Source: Entrophospora sp. SA101 | Taxonomy: Eukaryota > Glomeromycota > Glomeromycetes > Entrophosporales > Entrophosporaceae | Direction: 5' to 3' | Assembly: GCA_958430865.1 (NCBI GenBank) | Contig: CAUDNR010004520.1 | Span: 1-47,889 of the forward strand | DNA length: 47,889 nt | In this document: positions 21,705-31,380 of the stretch, piece by piece | How positions within the stretch are numbered: position 1 is the first letter of the stretch | How the letters are laid out: each line of letters opens with the position of its first letter | Made by a program: the position numbers and the translations under genes | Notes under the pieces: model-generated | What the model was told of the DNA's origin: nothing | The model's input: only the letters and a program-made list of their open reading frames with translations | Database searches by the model: none

Positions 21705-21849
21705 ATTTTTACATATTTGTTTTGTTTTTTATTTTATAAAATATTGTTATTTTTGCTAATTTTGACAGAATTAGCCAACTGTTTTAAGTTTATTTTTAGC
21801 AAGTAATTTACCTTGCTTTTTTGATTTTCTAACTATTTGCGACCTATTT

Positions 21850-21930
21850 TGTCGCTGGATGGGATGCTCGCAGATATAGAGCAGTTTTTTGTGGTTTATC
21901 ATAATTTCTCATATAATTTTTATTCACGTT
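21850..21930 (-). pseudogene. Short remnant matching the decayed ORF at 7087-7570
   Basis: The minus strand encodes MRNYDKPQKTALYLRASHPA and then TK before a stop. About 30 bases (around 21857-21890) closely match 7451-7481. It looks like the N-terminal tip of the same decayed ORF, possibly a serine recombinase. The plus strand looks like a terminator here (TGCTC...GAGCA then T6), which may be a by-product. The rest of 21705-22101 shows no gene I can support. Confidence 0.3.
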
Positions 21931-22101
21931 TGTATAATTTAAAATTATTTTGTAATCTTATTACATTATAGTTTTACACTACGATACCATTTTGGTTCTG
22001 AACTTTAATCGCTCCTAAACTAAAAAAATATTCCTTATTTTGTTCGGAGTAAGGAATTCATTTACTCGGTCTTTAAAGATTTTTTTTCTCATTTTCTCTT
22101 A

Positions 22102-22476
22102 CTAATCAACTTCAAAGATGATAGCATAAAAAAGCCTGTTGATGGCAAAATCATAATCTATCTGCTTAAATTTAATATCGGCAATCTTTTCTACTTCTTT
22201 GATTTTTATCTCTCCTGAATATTTATTAGCCTTGATAAGATAACCCATGCAACCCTGATTTTTTTTACCAAAAACCTGTTTGCCAATTATTTCTAAATCT
22301 TCAATTATTAAGTTAGTCTCTTCAAACACTTCTCTTTTAGCGGCTTCTAAGGGCGTTTCATTCGGTTCTAATTTACCACCCGGAAAAACTCAACAATTTC
22401 ATTTTTTTTCAAAGATTACCAATAATTCCCCTTTGTCATTTTGGATAACTACTCGCACGAAACTTTTAACAGACAT
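22102..22476 (-). CDS. Nudix hydrolase (MutT-like)
   Basis: 124 aa. The Nudix box is complete (GGKLEPNETPLEAAKREVFE, then ETN), i.e. G-x5-E-x7-REU-x-EE. A role in cleaning oxidised or excess nucleoside triphosphates is likely but substrate cannot be read from sequence. Starts 15 bases after the stop of rpsT and is probably co-transcribed. Confidence 0.88.
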
Positions 22477-22490
22477 TTACTTTATTATAA

Positions 22491-22763
22491 TTATTCAATC
22501 TTCTTTTCTTCTCTTAGTTTATTTAAACTTTTATGTAATTGGCTTTTTTTCCGAGCCGCTTTATTTTTATGAATTATTTTTTTATTCACGGCTTTATCCA
22601 ATACCTTTTGAGTTTTCGCTGCTAGAATATTTAACTCGGCTCTATTAGAGTTTTTTTCCTGTAATTGATTAGTAATTTCTTTGAAATGGTTTTTTATTAA
22701 GGTTTTATATTTTTTATTTTTAATTTGTCTTTCTTTATATTTTTCTTGGATTTTCTTCGACAT
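22491..22763 (-). CDS. rpsT: 30S ribosomal protein S20
   Basis: 90 aa, highly basic. The N-terminal RQIKNKKYKTLIKNHFKE and C-terminal ILAAKTQKVLDKAVNKKIIH-KNKAARKKSQL are typical of S20, which binds 16S rRNA. Length is normal. Confidence 0.93.
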   Translation of the reverse strand: MSKKIQEKYKERQIKNKKYKTLIKNHFKEITNQLQEKNSNRAELNILAAKTQKVLDKAVNKKIIHKNKAARKKSQLHKSLNKLREEKKIE

Positions 22764-22923
22764 ATCTATCTTAAATTATTTTAGGAAAAAAGTCTGAATA
22801 AATAATTCAAAAAGAGATTTTAGTTATTAGTGTAATGTCCTAGTTTCTCCCTTTGTTTTTTGCTTTTTTGTTCCCCGTTAGTTATTATAAGGAACTAATT
22901 AATTCTTTTATTTCCATAGTCCT

Positions 22924-23484
22924 TTAATTTTTCTCTTTAAACGGAAATCCTAATAAGTTTAAAAAATAAATGTTTTCCTCAGTTGAGCGAGATTTAAAAA
23001 CAATCGTGATTTGTAATCCTTGATTTTTAAAAGTTAAGTCATAAGGAACGGTCGAAAAAATATTTAAGTTATCTACTCCTAAATTATAATTACCATCCCG
23101 GTCAAATTTCTTTTGAGAAAAGCCTTGAAAGTTAGCAATCAATGGTAAATTGAAATTAATTAAATCAAAGAGGAAATTCCAAGCTCTTTTTTTTCTTAGC
23201 GTTACCTTACAACCAATTGGCATTCCTTCTCGCAATTTAAAAGCGGTAATAGATTTGTGTGAATAAGTTAAAATTGGTTTTTGACCTTGGGCGATTTGGA
23301 TTAGGGCTTTTTCGGTATTTTCTAAAAATTGTTTATTGTTAATGGCTTGCCCGACTCCACTATTGAGAACAATTTTCTCAATGTCAGTGGTCTGCATTGA
23401 CGAAGTATGTTGAAACTTTTTCGCCACGGCTTTTTTTACTTCTTTTTTTTTGGTTCCCCATCAATTATTTGTAATAATCGGCAT
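22924..23484 (-). CDS. rplE: 50S ribosomal protein L5
   Basis: 186 aa. It binds 5S rRNA in the central protuberance. Landmarks: KIVLNSGVGQA, TYSHKSITAFKLREGMPIGC, KVTLRKKRAWNFL and GNYNLGVDN. ATG 23484 gives the N-terminus MPIITNNWWGTKKKEVKK, with Trp as TGA. L5 is normally in the spc operon between L24 and S14; here it lies alone between S20 and SufU. Confidence 0.93.
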
Positions 23485-23581
23485 ATATAAGTAAATTTTA
23501 TAATCATGAACTCTCTAATAGGCGACAAAAAATTATATTGAAATGCTCTTTTATCGCTACTATAAATGAAATAATGACAAT

Positions 23582-24043
23582 TTATAACCGGAATATTTTT
23601 ATTATATTAATAATTCCTCTTATTACTAATTTTATACATTCTACTCGGTGTGGGTAATTAGATATATCACTAAAAACTTGTAAATCAGGACAATCATGTA
23701 AATCATACTCTTTGCCCTCAATCATGCTTTGACAATTATTAATTAATTCATAGGCAAATTGAATCGTTTTTTTTTCTAAACAAACACAAATGATATTGGC
23801 AGCCGCAACCGTAATAAGACACGATTGTTGTCCGGCAAACCAGCATTTTTCTATGTAGTTGCCTTTTATAATAATTAATAAATGGAGAACGTCGCCGCAG
23901 CCGACATCTAGACTACGAAAAGTAGAAAAAGAAGTGGATAATTCCACACTTTTTTTTTTTAATTCCGCTAACTCTACTTGCTGACTGGGACAACTATAAT
24001 TAGCCAAAATAATTTTTCTTTTTTCTTCGGGGGAATAAAGCAT
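23582..24043 (-). CDS. sufU: SufU/IscU-like Fe-S cluster assembly protein
   Basis: 153 aa. Three Cys ligands are seen in the family positions: CGDVLHLLI, F-A-GQQSCLITVAAANI, and PHRVECIKL. SufU accepts sulfur from SufS in Gram-positive bacteria and Mollicutes. The N-terminal NPxCG is changed (SLDVGCGDV). No sufS is in the window. The gene ends a few bases after rpsP (24055) on the same strand. Confidence 0.85.
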   Translation of the reverse strand: MLYSPEEKRKIILANYSCPSQQVELAELKKKSVELSTSFSTFRSLDVGCGDVLHLLIIIKGNYIEKCWFAGQQSCLITVAAANIICVCLEKKTIQFAYELINNCQSMIEGKEYDLHDCPDLQVFSDISNYPHRVECIKLVIRGIINIIKIFRL

Positions 24044-24054
24044 ATTAAATGCTT

Positions 24055-24285
24055 TTAAAGATATTTTTTAAATAAATCGCGGACTGTATCGGTTGGCTGG
24101 GCTCCCTGAGATAATCATTTGTTAATGTTATCTTTATCTAACTTTATTTCTTTACTGCGAGGATTATAAAAGCCCAAATACTCTAAATAATCGCCACTGT
24201 CACGTGGCTTTCTCTCGTCGATAGCGATTATTCAAAAAGAACGTTGACCTTTCCTTCCTTTTAGACTTAAACGAATTTTAACCAT
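24055..24285 (-). CDS. rpsP: 30S ribosomal protein S16
   Basis: 76 aa, with MVKIRLSLKGRKGQRSFWII, the IDERKPRDSGDYLEYLGFYN core, and GAQPTDTVRDLF. Three Trp codons are TGA or at conserved aromatic positions, which hides the gene under the standard code. Followed closely by sufU. Confidence 0.95.
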
Positions 24286-24321
24286 TTTATTATAATTTAT
24301 ATTTTAACCACCTAACCTTTT

Positions 24322-25197
24322 TTAGTTTGCTTCTTGTAACATTTTTATTTCTTTCCGAAAATCTTCACGCTTGCGGGGCGTTTCTAACAATTTAATTTTC
24401 CCGTCAAATTTAGGATGTCAAACTACCCTTTTTAAAGCTTCTAAGCCAATTTTGCCATAACCAATATTTTCGTGGCGGTCCATTTTTCCTCCTAAGTCAA
24501 ACAGCGAGTCATTAACATGAATAATTCATAATTTATCTAAGCCGACTTTTTGTTCAAATTCCTTAATTATTCCTTCTAAATTATTCTTAATATCATAACC
24601 AGCTGCATGAAGATGGCAAGTATCTCAGCAAATACCCACCCTTTCTTTTTGGTCAACTTTATCTATTATCTGTCGGAGTTGTTCAAAATTTCCTCCTAAC
24701 TCATTACCGCGACGGCACATGGTTTCTAGTGCAATACGGACCTTGGAAGTTTCTTTGAGAACTAAATTAATTCCTCTGACTAATTGGCTTAGTCCTTCTT
24801 CGGGTTGAGCAGTTAAAGCACTGCCGGGGTGAATAACAATCGTTTTTAAGCCAATTTCTTCCATGCGAGCAATTTCTTTTTTGAGAAAATCTACTGATTG
24901 ATTAAATATCTTTTCATCTAAGGTGTTGGCTAGGTTCATCACGTAAGGACCGTGAACTATTACGTTATCAATATTTATGTTTTTTTCGGTCAAAACTTTT
25001 TTAAACTCGGGTATTTTTAATTCCGAGATAGGTCGGCGGAAAGTATTTTGGGGAGCACCTAAATAAATCATGAGTGCGTTAGCATTATAACTTACAACTT
25101 CGCGAACTGCTCCAGGTAGGAAATGGGGGGATTTTACTAGGACGTGACGCCCAATTATTAGGTTATATTTGTGATTATTTGTTTTGTTTGTGGTCAT
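24322..25197 (-). CDS. nfo: Endonuclease IV (AP endonuclease)
   Basis: 291 aa, TIM-barrel zinc enzyme that cuts at abasic sites left by Ung. Metal-ligand regions: [49 protein letters not shown] and [12 protein letters not shown]. Trp in GIC-W-DTCH is TGA. The start ATG at 25197 overlaps the 3' end of the upstream Cys-rich membrane gene. Confidence 0.96.
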
Positions 25198-25848
25198 ATA
25201 TTTTTATGATGTTTTTTTTTTTTTTTTTTTTTGCTTTATATCTTTTCCCTCCAATAAAGATTAATGTTAACGCAAGAACTATTACGACTAGTCAGAAAAA
25301 ATTTTTTAAGCCAGTTGGCATTCCGCGGTTTTGATTATGGTTAGGAGTTTTATTAGGATTATTTTGTTGAGGTTCGTTTTTAGGAGCCATTCCTTTTCTT
25401 AAACACTCAACAGAGCAATAATTTTTCTTTTTTTCATTATTGGCTCTGCTACTATAAGTAATTCCTTGATTTTTAGTAATATCTTTTTCGCAAACCAAGC
25501 AAGTTTTAATGGGTAGTGGCGTATCTTTATTATATTTCCACGGTTGACAGTGCGGACAGTCTTTTTGCTTTAATATTTGACCGGTTTGGTCTTTTTTGCC
25601 AGCATAACACTCAATAGAATCGTATTTTATATAATCATTATCGTCTGGTTCCAGTGGAGTTTTAGCAATAATTCGATAGTTTTGTAAATATTCTGGCTCG
25701 TTGGCTTGATAGCAAGGTTGACAGAGACTATTCAATTTTTATCTTCCCCGATGGGTTTAACATCTTCTTCATGATAGCCCAACAAATCATAAAAAACCTC
25801 AGTGCCAGACGATATTTCTTTTCAAAATTTATTACATTTAAAACTCAT
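25175..25848 (-). CDS. Cys-rich protein with C-terminal membrane segment and poly-Lys tail; one-base frame break
   Basis: From ATG 25848 the frame reads MSFKCNKFWKEISSGTEV and on to IGEDKN. It then needs one extra A in an A5 run (about 25737) to join the main part: LCQPCY, CPHCQ, KTCLVCEKDI, CSVECL, a Pro/Asn-rich linker, a hydrophobic segment (LVVIVLALTLIFIGG) and Lys residues coded by an A21 tract (25212-25232). Without the join, a TTG at 25735 could start the second part. It overlaps nfo by 23 bases. Zinc binding is likely; function is unknown. Confidence 0.6.
25212..25232 (-). repeat. Homopolymer A21 tract (T21 on + strand) after a membrane segment
   Basis: On the coding strand, 21 As follow the membrane segment of the Cys-rich protein and encode a Lys run at its C-terminus. 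The tract length decides where translation stops: with 21 As it runs 14 codons further, into nfo. Confidence 0.85.
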
Positions 25849-25854
25849 ATTTAA

Positions 25855-26481
25855 TTAATTTTTGCTCGGTTCCTCCTTTTTACTACTAAAAAACCAATAT
25901 CCGACCACAAAAATGATAATTAGCAAAGAGGGAACAGCTATCCAATAAAAATATTTATCTCAAAAAAATTGCTTGGGTTGAACGCTATCGACATTGACAC
26001 AATCTAACCGCGACATAAGCGGATTAGATAATTTTCCCACCTCTTTATTGCTACTGGTAGCAATTAAAATAAATTGGGTTAAATTAACCCCGCCGGGTAA
26101 AGAACTATTTTGTGCCGGGTCAAATATCGGCAATAAAGCTTTTTCCAACGGCGAATCAATTTTTATTTTATCAATATTTTTAAATCAAATAATTGGGAAA
26201 TTTTCTTCTTGGATAAGTTGCTGATGGTGGGAATTATTATAAATTTCTTTAATTTTGTTTTCCATAAATTCCTTACTTTGATTATTTATTGGTTGGCAAT
26301 CGATAAGGATAATTCGGTTTTGGATTGCCGAGTTCTTGGCTAATTCTTGGTTATATTCTTCCCCAGCAAAAAAGGAAATTCAGGAAAAACGCCGTAATTC
26401 AGAACTATCTTTTTTTTCTTTTTGCACCAACTCTTTTTTGTTTAATTCTTTTTTAATTTGTTCCGCAACGATTTCATTCAT
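25855..26481 (-). CDS. Lon-derived AAA+ protein lacking Walker A/B, with C-terminal membrane anchor
   Basis: 208 aa. The middle matches the Lon AAA+ module: PLEKALLPIFDPAQNSS (Lon ALLEVLDPEQN), FILIATSSN (sensor 1, N145) and LSNPLMS-R-LDCVNV (finger Arg at R158; Lon PLRDRMEVI). There is no GxxGxGKT before it, and the Walker B place reads IIWFKNIDK, lacking the Asp-Glu pair. A hydrophobic segment follows (WIAVPSLLIIIFVVGYWFF), then KKEEPSKN. It cannot hydrolyse ATP alone but could give an arginine finger to a neighbour such as the ATPase at 27181-28191. Homology is clear; heteromer formation is inference. Confidence 0.75.
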
Positions 26482-27178
26482 AATTATTTATTATTAGTTT
26501 TTTTTTTTTTTTTTTTTGCAGTCAAAAGCCCGCCGCCATAACAAGAAAAATGATTGCTGTAAAAGAAGTTATCATTCAAATCATTTTATTTTTGGTTTCT
26601 TTGGCTAATTGTTTTTTTAGTTCTTGGTTCTCCCTTGTTAAATCTTTAATTTTGTTTTTCTCATAATTGTCATTATTATTCGGTTGACTAGCCACCGGTC
26701 AATTTAAATCTAAACCTTGATAATTTTTGCTCTCGCCCGTTTCTCAAATTTCGCGGAGGACTGCGGAAACTTTTCCATCTCTACTTCCATTTTTCGCAAA
26801 ACCGTCAGAACCTCACTCCTCGGCTTTTAGACCATAGAGGTTCAAAACTAAATAGATGCTTTTTGGCTTGTGGTAAAATAAATTATTTGTATTGTGAAAC
26901 GGTGCGAGAATTGTTGCTATGGAATGTAATTTATTTTTCCCACTATGCCTTTCACTCCAACCTACACTTAATTCTCCTTTTTCATTACGCGGTCAAAAAT
27001 CGCCATAACTTTCGCCTTCTCAACCTACAAAACTGTCAAAATGTTCTTTCTTACCAAATTTCTCAGAGCGGATATTACTTTTCTCCGCTGCCCGTCATTT
27101 TTTAAATTCGGCAAAAAATTCTCCGAGATTATCACAAACAATACTTTTAATTCCGTGCTTGCTGTATTCAATTTTCAT
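26453..27178 (-). CDS. Unrecognised protein with C-terminal membrane segment and poly-Lys tail
   Basis: 241 aa as printed. The first 150 residues form an aromatic-rich soluble part (KHGIKSIVCDNLGEFFAEF, FVGWEGESYGDFWPRNEK, VGWSERHSGKNK). Next come a short charged coiled coil, a membrane segment (MITSFTAIIFLVMAAGFW) and a Lys run coded by A20 (26498-26517). With 20 As the stop is at 26453, inside the next gene; with 21 it would stop near 26487. About seven Trp codons are TGA, so the ORF is invisible to the standard code. It lies between two Lon-derived AAA+ genes with 2-bp to 28-bp spacing or overlap; a role in that complex is plausible. Confidence 0.65.
26498..26517 (-). repeat. Homopolymer A20 tract (T20 on + strand) after a membrane segment
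   Basis: On the coding strand, 20 As encode the Lys tail of the membrane protein 26453-27178. Tract length controls overlap with the start of the next gene at 26481. Confidence 0.85.
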
Positions 27179-27180
27179 AA

Positions 27181-28191
27181 CTATTTTATTTTTTTTGGTT
27201 TATTTATTACCCGCTGGGGAGTAATATATTTATTTTTTAATATAAATTTTTTAAAAATTCAACTTGCCAGGAGCAGAAAATTAATTCCCAGGGAAAGGAA
27301 AAGTAAGTAATGTTTACCAGTGGCTTGAAACTCTTCCTGGTAAGGGAAAATATTTTTTTTTAGTCATTCGCGGGGATTTTCCATGGTCGTGAACTTTTCC
27401 CCCTTATTTTTGGTATAAATATACTCTTCTTCTAATTTATATAAGGCTCGTTCGGCTTGCCGGACTCCGACTTCGCGAATATGGTTAAGTATGGCTTCAA
27501 TGATTTGGTCGGGGATAACTAATTCCTGATGCTTCTCTTGAATATCATTGGCTTTGGCTCGCAAAATTTTCTTTTTTTCCTCCCGGGTAAAGTCAGGTAA
27601 TTCATTGACATTAATTTTGTCTTTAACAGTCAATTCTAAGTCATCAATTCAATTTACCGTAGCAAAAAAAGTAATATGTTCTAATTCTATTTCCTGGTCA
27701 AAATATTTATCAGTAAACTTCTCGCCCTTTTTATATTTTTGGAAAAGTTCCAGCAACTCTTTTTGAATTTTCGGGTCTTCGGCTTTCTCTAACTCATCCA
27801 ACAAGATAACTGGATTTTTACAGCCTTGTTCTTTAATAGCTCAGGCCACTAAACTCGGTTTGTCTTCCTCGCCCAAAATTGAATACTCGGCCGATTCTTG
27901 AAATCCCGATAAAGACACTACCGCACAAGGTCGTTTCATGGCACCCGCCAAAGTTTGCACGAAAGTCGTCTTACCCATACCCGGTGCACCGACATAACAA
28001 ATCACTTCTTTTTTCGGTCAAAAACTCCCCTTAGTAGCGGAATACAAACGGATATGATTAAGAAAAGTTTTTTTTTCTTTCTCGAATCCAATATGGCCTT
28101 TTAATTTTTCTTCGGCTTCACTAATACCATCCGCCATTTGCAAATTATTCAGAGCCGTTTCTAATTTTTTTTGTTCGTTAGCTTTATTCAT
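27181..28191 (-). CDS. Lon-type AAA+ ATPase module without N-domain or protease domain, C-terminally anchored
   Basis: 336 aa. Walker A GAPGMGKTT (68-76), Walker B PVILLDELEKA (D132, E133), sensor 1 ITFFATVN (N180) and a Lon-like alpha domain with sensor 2 (REVGVRQAERAL). Where Lon has PLRDRMEV, this protein has TVKDKINV: both Arg (including the finger) are Lys (K190, K192). The Lon protease domain is absent; instead a hydrophobic segment (YLLFLSLGINFLLLASWIF) and basic tail end the protein. ATP binding should be intact but catalysis may need a finger from another subunit. A stand-alone Lon protease domain is at 38651-39646. Confidence 0.85.
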
Positions 28192-28199
28192 ATTTTTAT

Positions 28200-28805
28200 T
28201 TATTTAATTCTATCGATATAGTAAGGAGTAATTATGGCGATAGTCAAACCGACCACAAATAAAATTGTTCATAATAATCAAGTTTTTTTTAGATATTCTT
28301 TCCAAGTTATATTATTAGTCTTTAAGGAGGCTTGTAGGCTGTTATTAGCAAAGGAGAGATTGGTGGCAATATTGCGAGCCATCAGAGCTAATAAAAATCC
28401 GTAGAGGAGAGTATTTTTAGAAACCCTTTTTAAGGCCGGAGTGGCGAATTGAAATAGATAACCCACAAACCCTAAAACGATGGTTAAAACAAAAAAGAGG
28501 ATAAACAAGAAAGGAAGAATGTAAAATCGAGCACTACGGGATTCAACTGATAATATTTTATTAAAATTGAAATTCAATTTCATACTTTGCAGTATAAGAA
28601 AAAGAGTATTAACAAAGACATACATAATAATAATTGGCACAACTTTTCGGACGGTCTCGGTTAAGGTCTTAATAATATCTAATTTATTTACTAAACAAAT
28701 AATTAGGGCACCGATAGTGTATCAATAGACCATTTGCGGGGCTTTTCACTTACCAAATTTTCCTCAAAAACTTTCTTTTTTTTTTTTAACTTCTGCTATC
28801 GTCAT
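28200..28805 (-). CDS. Membrane protein, probable C-terminal half of a YfcC-like transporter
   Basis: 201 aa with about five hydrophobic segments and a near-terminal ITWKEYLKKT that resembles the SYGKWLKW-type end of YfcC/DcuC-family transporters. It starts inside the stop region of the preceding ORF (28796-29702), so the two may be halves of one transporter, made as two chains or split by mutation. Trp codons include TGA. Its stop is 8 bases before the Lon-like ATPase start. Confidence 0.55.
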
Positions 28806-29702
28806 TTTTCTTTTCCCTTTCTCTTCTTTGGTTTCATTTTCTTTCTTTTTTTTTTCTACTTCTACTTTTCCTAATTTATTATACTCAGTTTCCTCGTTCA
28901 AATTTTCATTAGTTATTTGTTCGGGCATTTGTTTGGCAAGATTTTCCGTTTTGGTCGCAAATCAGTTAATCGACCCAAAAACACTAACTAAAATAAAGAA
29001 AAAGACCAACAATAAAGTAAGTTTACGTTTTCAATTAAAAACTGGTGATTTCTCGGGACTTTTTGGCTCTATTTTTTGTAATTTTCGGGAAGGAGTGCGG
29101 GAAATTTTATGGCAATATCAAATATTAAACATAACCACAATAGTAGTTAAAATTAGTCAGCAGAAAATACCGAAAAGGATACCGCTGGTGCCACTAAATC
29201 TAACATTTCCGGAGTATTTGTGAACATAATAGTCAAAACGATGGGACATGGCACCGACCGACATCACACTCATGGCTCCAACGGCAGCTCCGCCATAAAG
29301 ACAAAGAAAAGACGAGAAAATATCGAACCCCATACTTAATAAAAGCGGAACTACCAGGGGATAAAAGTGGAGAAATTCGTCGTTTCAACCCAAGGTAGAA
29401 GCTAAAAAAGAGGAAACGATAGTAATTATTGCAATGGTGGTGAGTTTTCTCTTTTGTAATCATTTCCTTTGCGAAGCAAATAACGCTTGAATACTTTTAC
29501 TTTGTAAAAGTGCGTAAAGGAGAAAAGCAAAAGCAATTATAGTAAAGCCCTGACCTTCATCTTTGAACGAAAACATTCCTTCCAAACTTTTCCACATAGT
29601 AGGAAGAATATCAGTTATTCCGATGGCATTTTGACATACACCAGGAATTCACGATATAAACGCTAGTAAAAAAAATGCAATTATAGATATTAAAAAGAAC
29701 AT
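28796..29702 (-). CDS. Membrane protein, probable N-terminal half of a YfcC-like transporter
   Basis: 301 aa, six or so hydrophobic segments. GWNDEFLHFYPLVVPLLLSM (then GFD) matches the EExxxFYPxxxPxxxxxGxD motif of the YfcC/DcuC ion-transporter superfamily. A TSG segment (SGTSGILFGIFCW) and a very basic, coiled tail (KKKKMKPKKRKGK) follow. The stop overlaps the next ORF by 10 bases. Substrate not known; YfcC relatives carry carboxylates or amino acids. First gene of the minus-strand operon. Confidence 0.6.
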
Positions 29703-29872
29703 AGAAATTTGATATTAATTTTTGTTAAGTTAGTTGCTTTAAAAAGTTAAAGGATAAGTTTAAGTTTGCCAAGTAATTCCCCTGAGAAAAAGACCATAAC
29801 TCCCCTTAATTATCAAAGAATTAAAATTTTTTTTGAGTGATTTTTGCTGACAATCCATACTTTATTTATATT

Positions 29873-31264
29873 TTATATTATCGTGAATAGTTCCGTTAAA
29901 GTTTTTATCATTACCCCCGTTCCCCGTTTGGCTTTGGATTTTCAAGCTGTTCCGGCGATATCGCAGTGGATAAATGGTAATTTTTCGACAAATTCTTGTA
30001 AAAAGGCGGCACCGTTAGAAGCCCCCATGTAGCGATTGCTACTAATATTACTAATATCGGCAATAGTGGTATTTTTTTTTAAAGATTCAGTATTTTCCAA
30101 TAAAATTGGTAATTCTCAATATCTTTCCTGTGATTTAGCAAAGGCTTGCCGCAATTCGCGGTAAAATTTTCGGTTGTTAGTTAACACACCGGTAAAATTT
30201 TCACCCAAAGCCGCTACTACTGCCCCAGTCAAGGTTGCTACGGTAATTATTTTGGTGGCTTTTTCTTTTTTAATGGCATAAGTAATCCCATCCGCCAAAA
30301 CTAGACGACCTTCGGCGTCAGTATTATTAATCTCTACTGATTTGCCGCTCATGGAAGTTATTACTGACTCAGTAAGAGTAGCGTGTCCGCCAATCACGTT
30401 TTCAGTTAAACAAGCCACTGCCACCACATTTATTTTCGGTTTTTGCTTAATTAACGCTAAAAAGGAAGCACAAACTACAGCGGCTCCCGACATGTCAAAT
30501 TTCATACATTGTAAGTATGACGAAGGCTTTAAATCATAACCACCACTATCAAAAGTAATTCCCTTACCTACTAAGCCCAAAATATCTTTACTTTTAGAAT
30601 TTCCTTGATACCTTAAAATGACTACTCGTGGTTCGTGGTGACTGCCAGCATTCACCGCCAATAATAAACCCATTTTGTTTTTCTCAATTTGCTTTTTATC
30701 CAAAATTTCCACTTTAACATTTTGGAATTTACTAAATTTGTCTTTCACGTGTTCCGCAAACTCCTTGGCGTGTAATTTGTTAGGGGGGGAATCTTGTAAG
30801 TCGCGGGCTCAATTAACTGCTTCTAGTTTAGTAAGCGAATTATCCAAAATCGTTTGTGCTTCTTTGTTTTTAGTTATTAAACAGTAGTGAGGACTTTCCG
30901 GCTTTTTGTCTTGCTTTTTGTAATTTAAGTTGTGGTGAGTGCCGAACAATATTCCTTCGCTACTGGCTTGAATTATCAGTTCCTCCGGTAAATTTGGGCT
31001 AATAAAAGATTTAATATCAATATTTCAACTTTTCTCATTACCACTAGCCAAGGCAGCAAAATAACGATAAAGGTGGGAATAATTATAATCATCGCTTTCT
31101 TTGTCAACATATAAATAGTAGGTTTGGCGGTCAGAAATTAAAGTTAATTTTCAATCTTTTTTTTCGACTAACGGGTGTATTTTTTCTTTACCAGTGCTAG
31201 TAATTGCTTTTAATAATAGTAAATCAGGTTTGGCTTGGGTTTGGATAAATAATTTAGATGACAT
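29873..31264 (-). CDS. pepA: Leucyl (cytosol) aminopeptidase
   Basis: 463 aa, M17 family. The catalytic domain is complete: GKGITFDSGGYDLKP, MKFDMSGAAVV, NTDAEGRLVLAD (metal ligands and catalytic Arg), LTGAVVAALG. The C-terminal part continues through a TGA Trp to GTGVMIKTLTELF. Releases N-terminal amino acids from peptides in the cytoplasm. The 170 bases between its stop and the next gene (29703-29872) contain nothing I recognise. Confidence 0.95.
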
Positions 31265-31272
31265 ATATTAAT

Positions 31273-31380
31273 TTGAATTTTATTAATTATCATTTTATAG
31301 AAGTCAAGGGAATTTGAGTTAACCAAGAAAAAACTGGTTCAGGTCGATTTTATTGTCTACTAGAAAACACTAAAACTTAA
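31273..31380 (+). other. Possible 35-aa ORF or remnant between pepA and rlmB
   Basis: From a TTG, the frame reads NFINYHFIEVKGIWVNQEKT and GSGRFYCLLENTKT before a TAA. Composition is protein-like and it includes a TGA Trp, but there is no ATG or relative. The interval 31265-31468 otherwise holds only likely promoter DNA for the two divergent genes. Confidence 0.2.

Noticed and set aside
21856..21890. Rho-independent terminator on the plus strand (TGCTC/GAGCA plus T6)
   Set aside because: The same DNA at 7452-7482 is better explained as shared coding sequence on the minus strand; no plus-strand gene ends there.
21983..22075. Minus-strand stretch reading SEQNKEYFFSLGAIKVQ
   Set aside because: Only about 30 codons, no consistent start and no second copy; could be chance or a tiny remnant.
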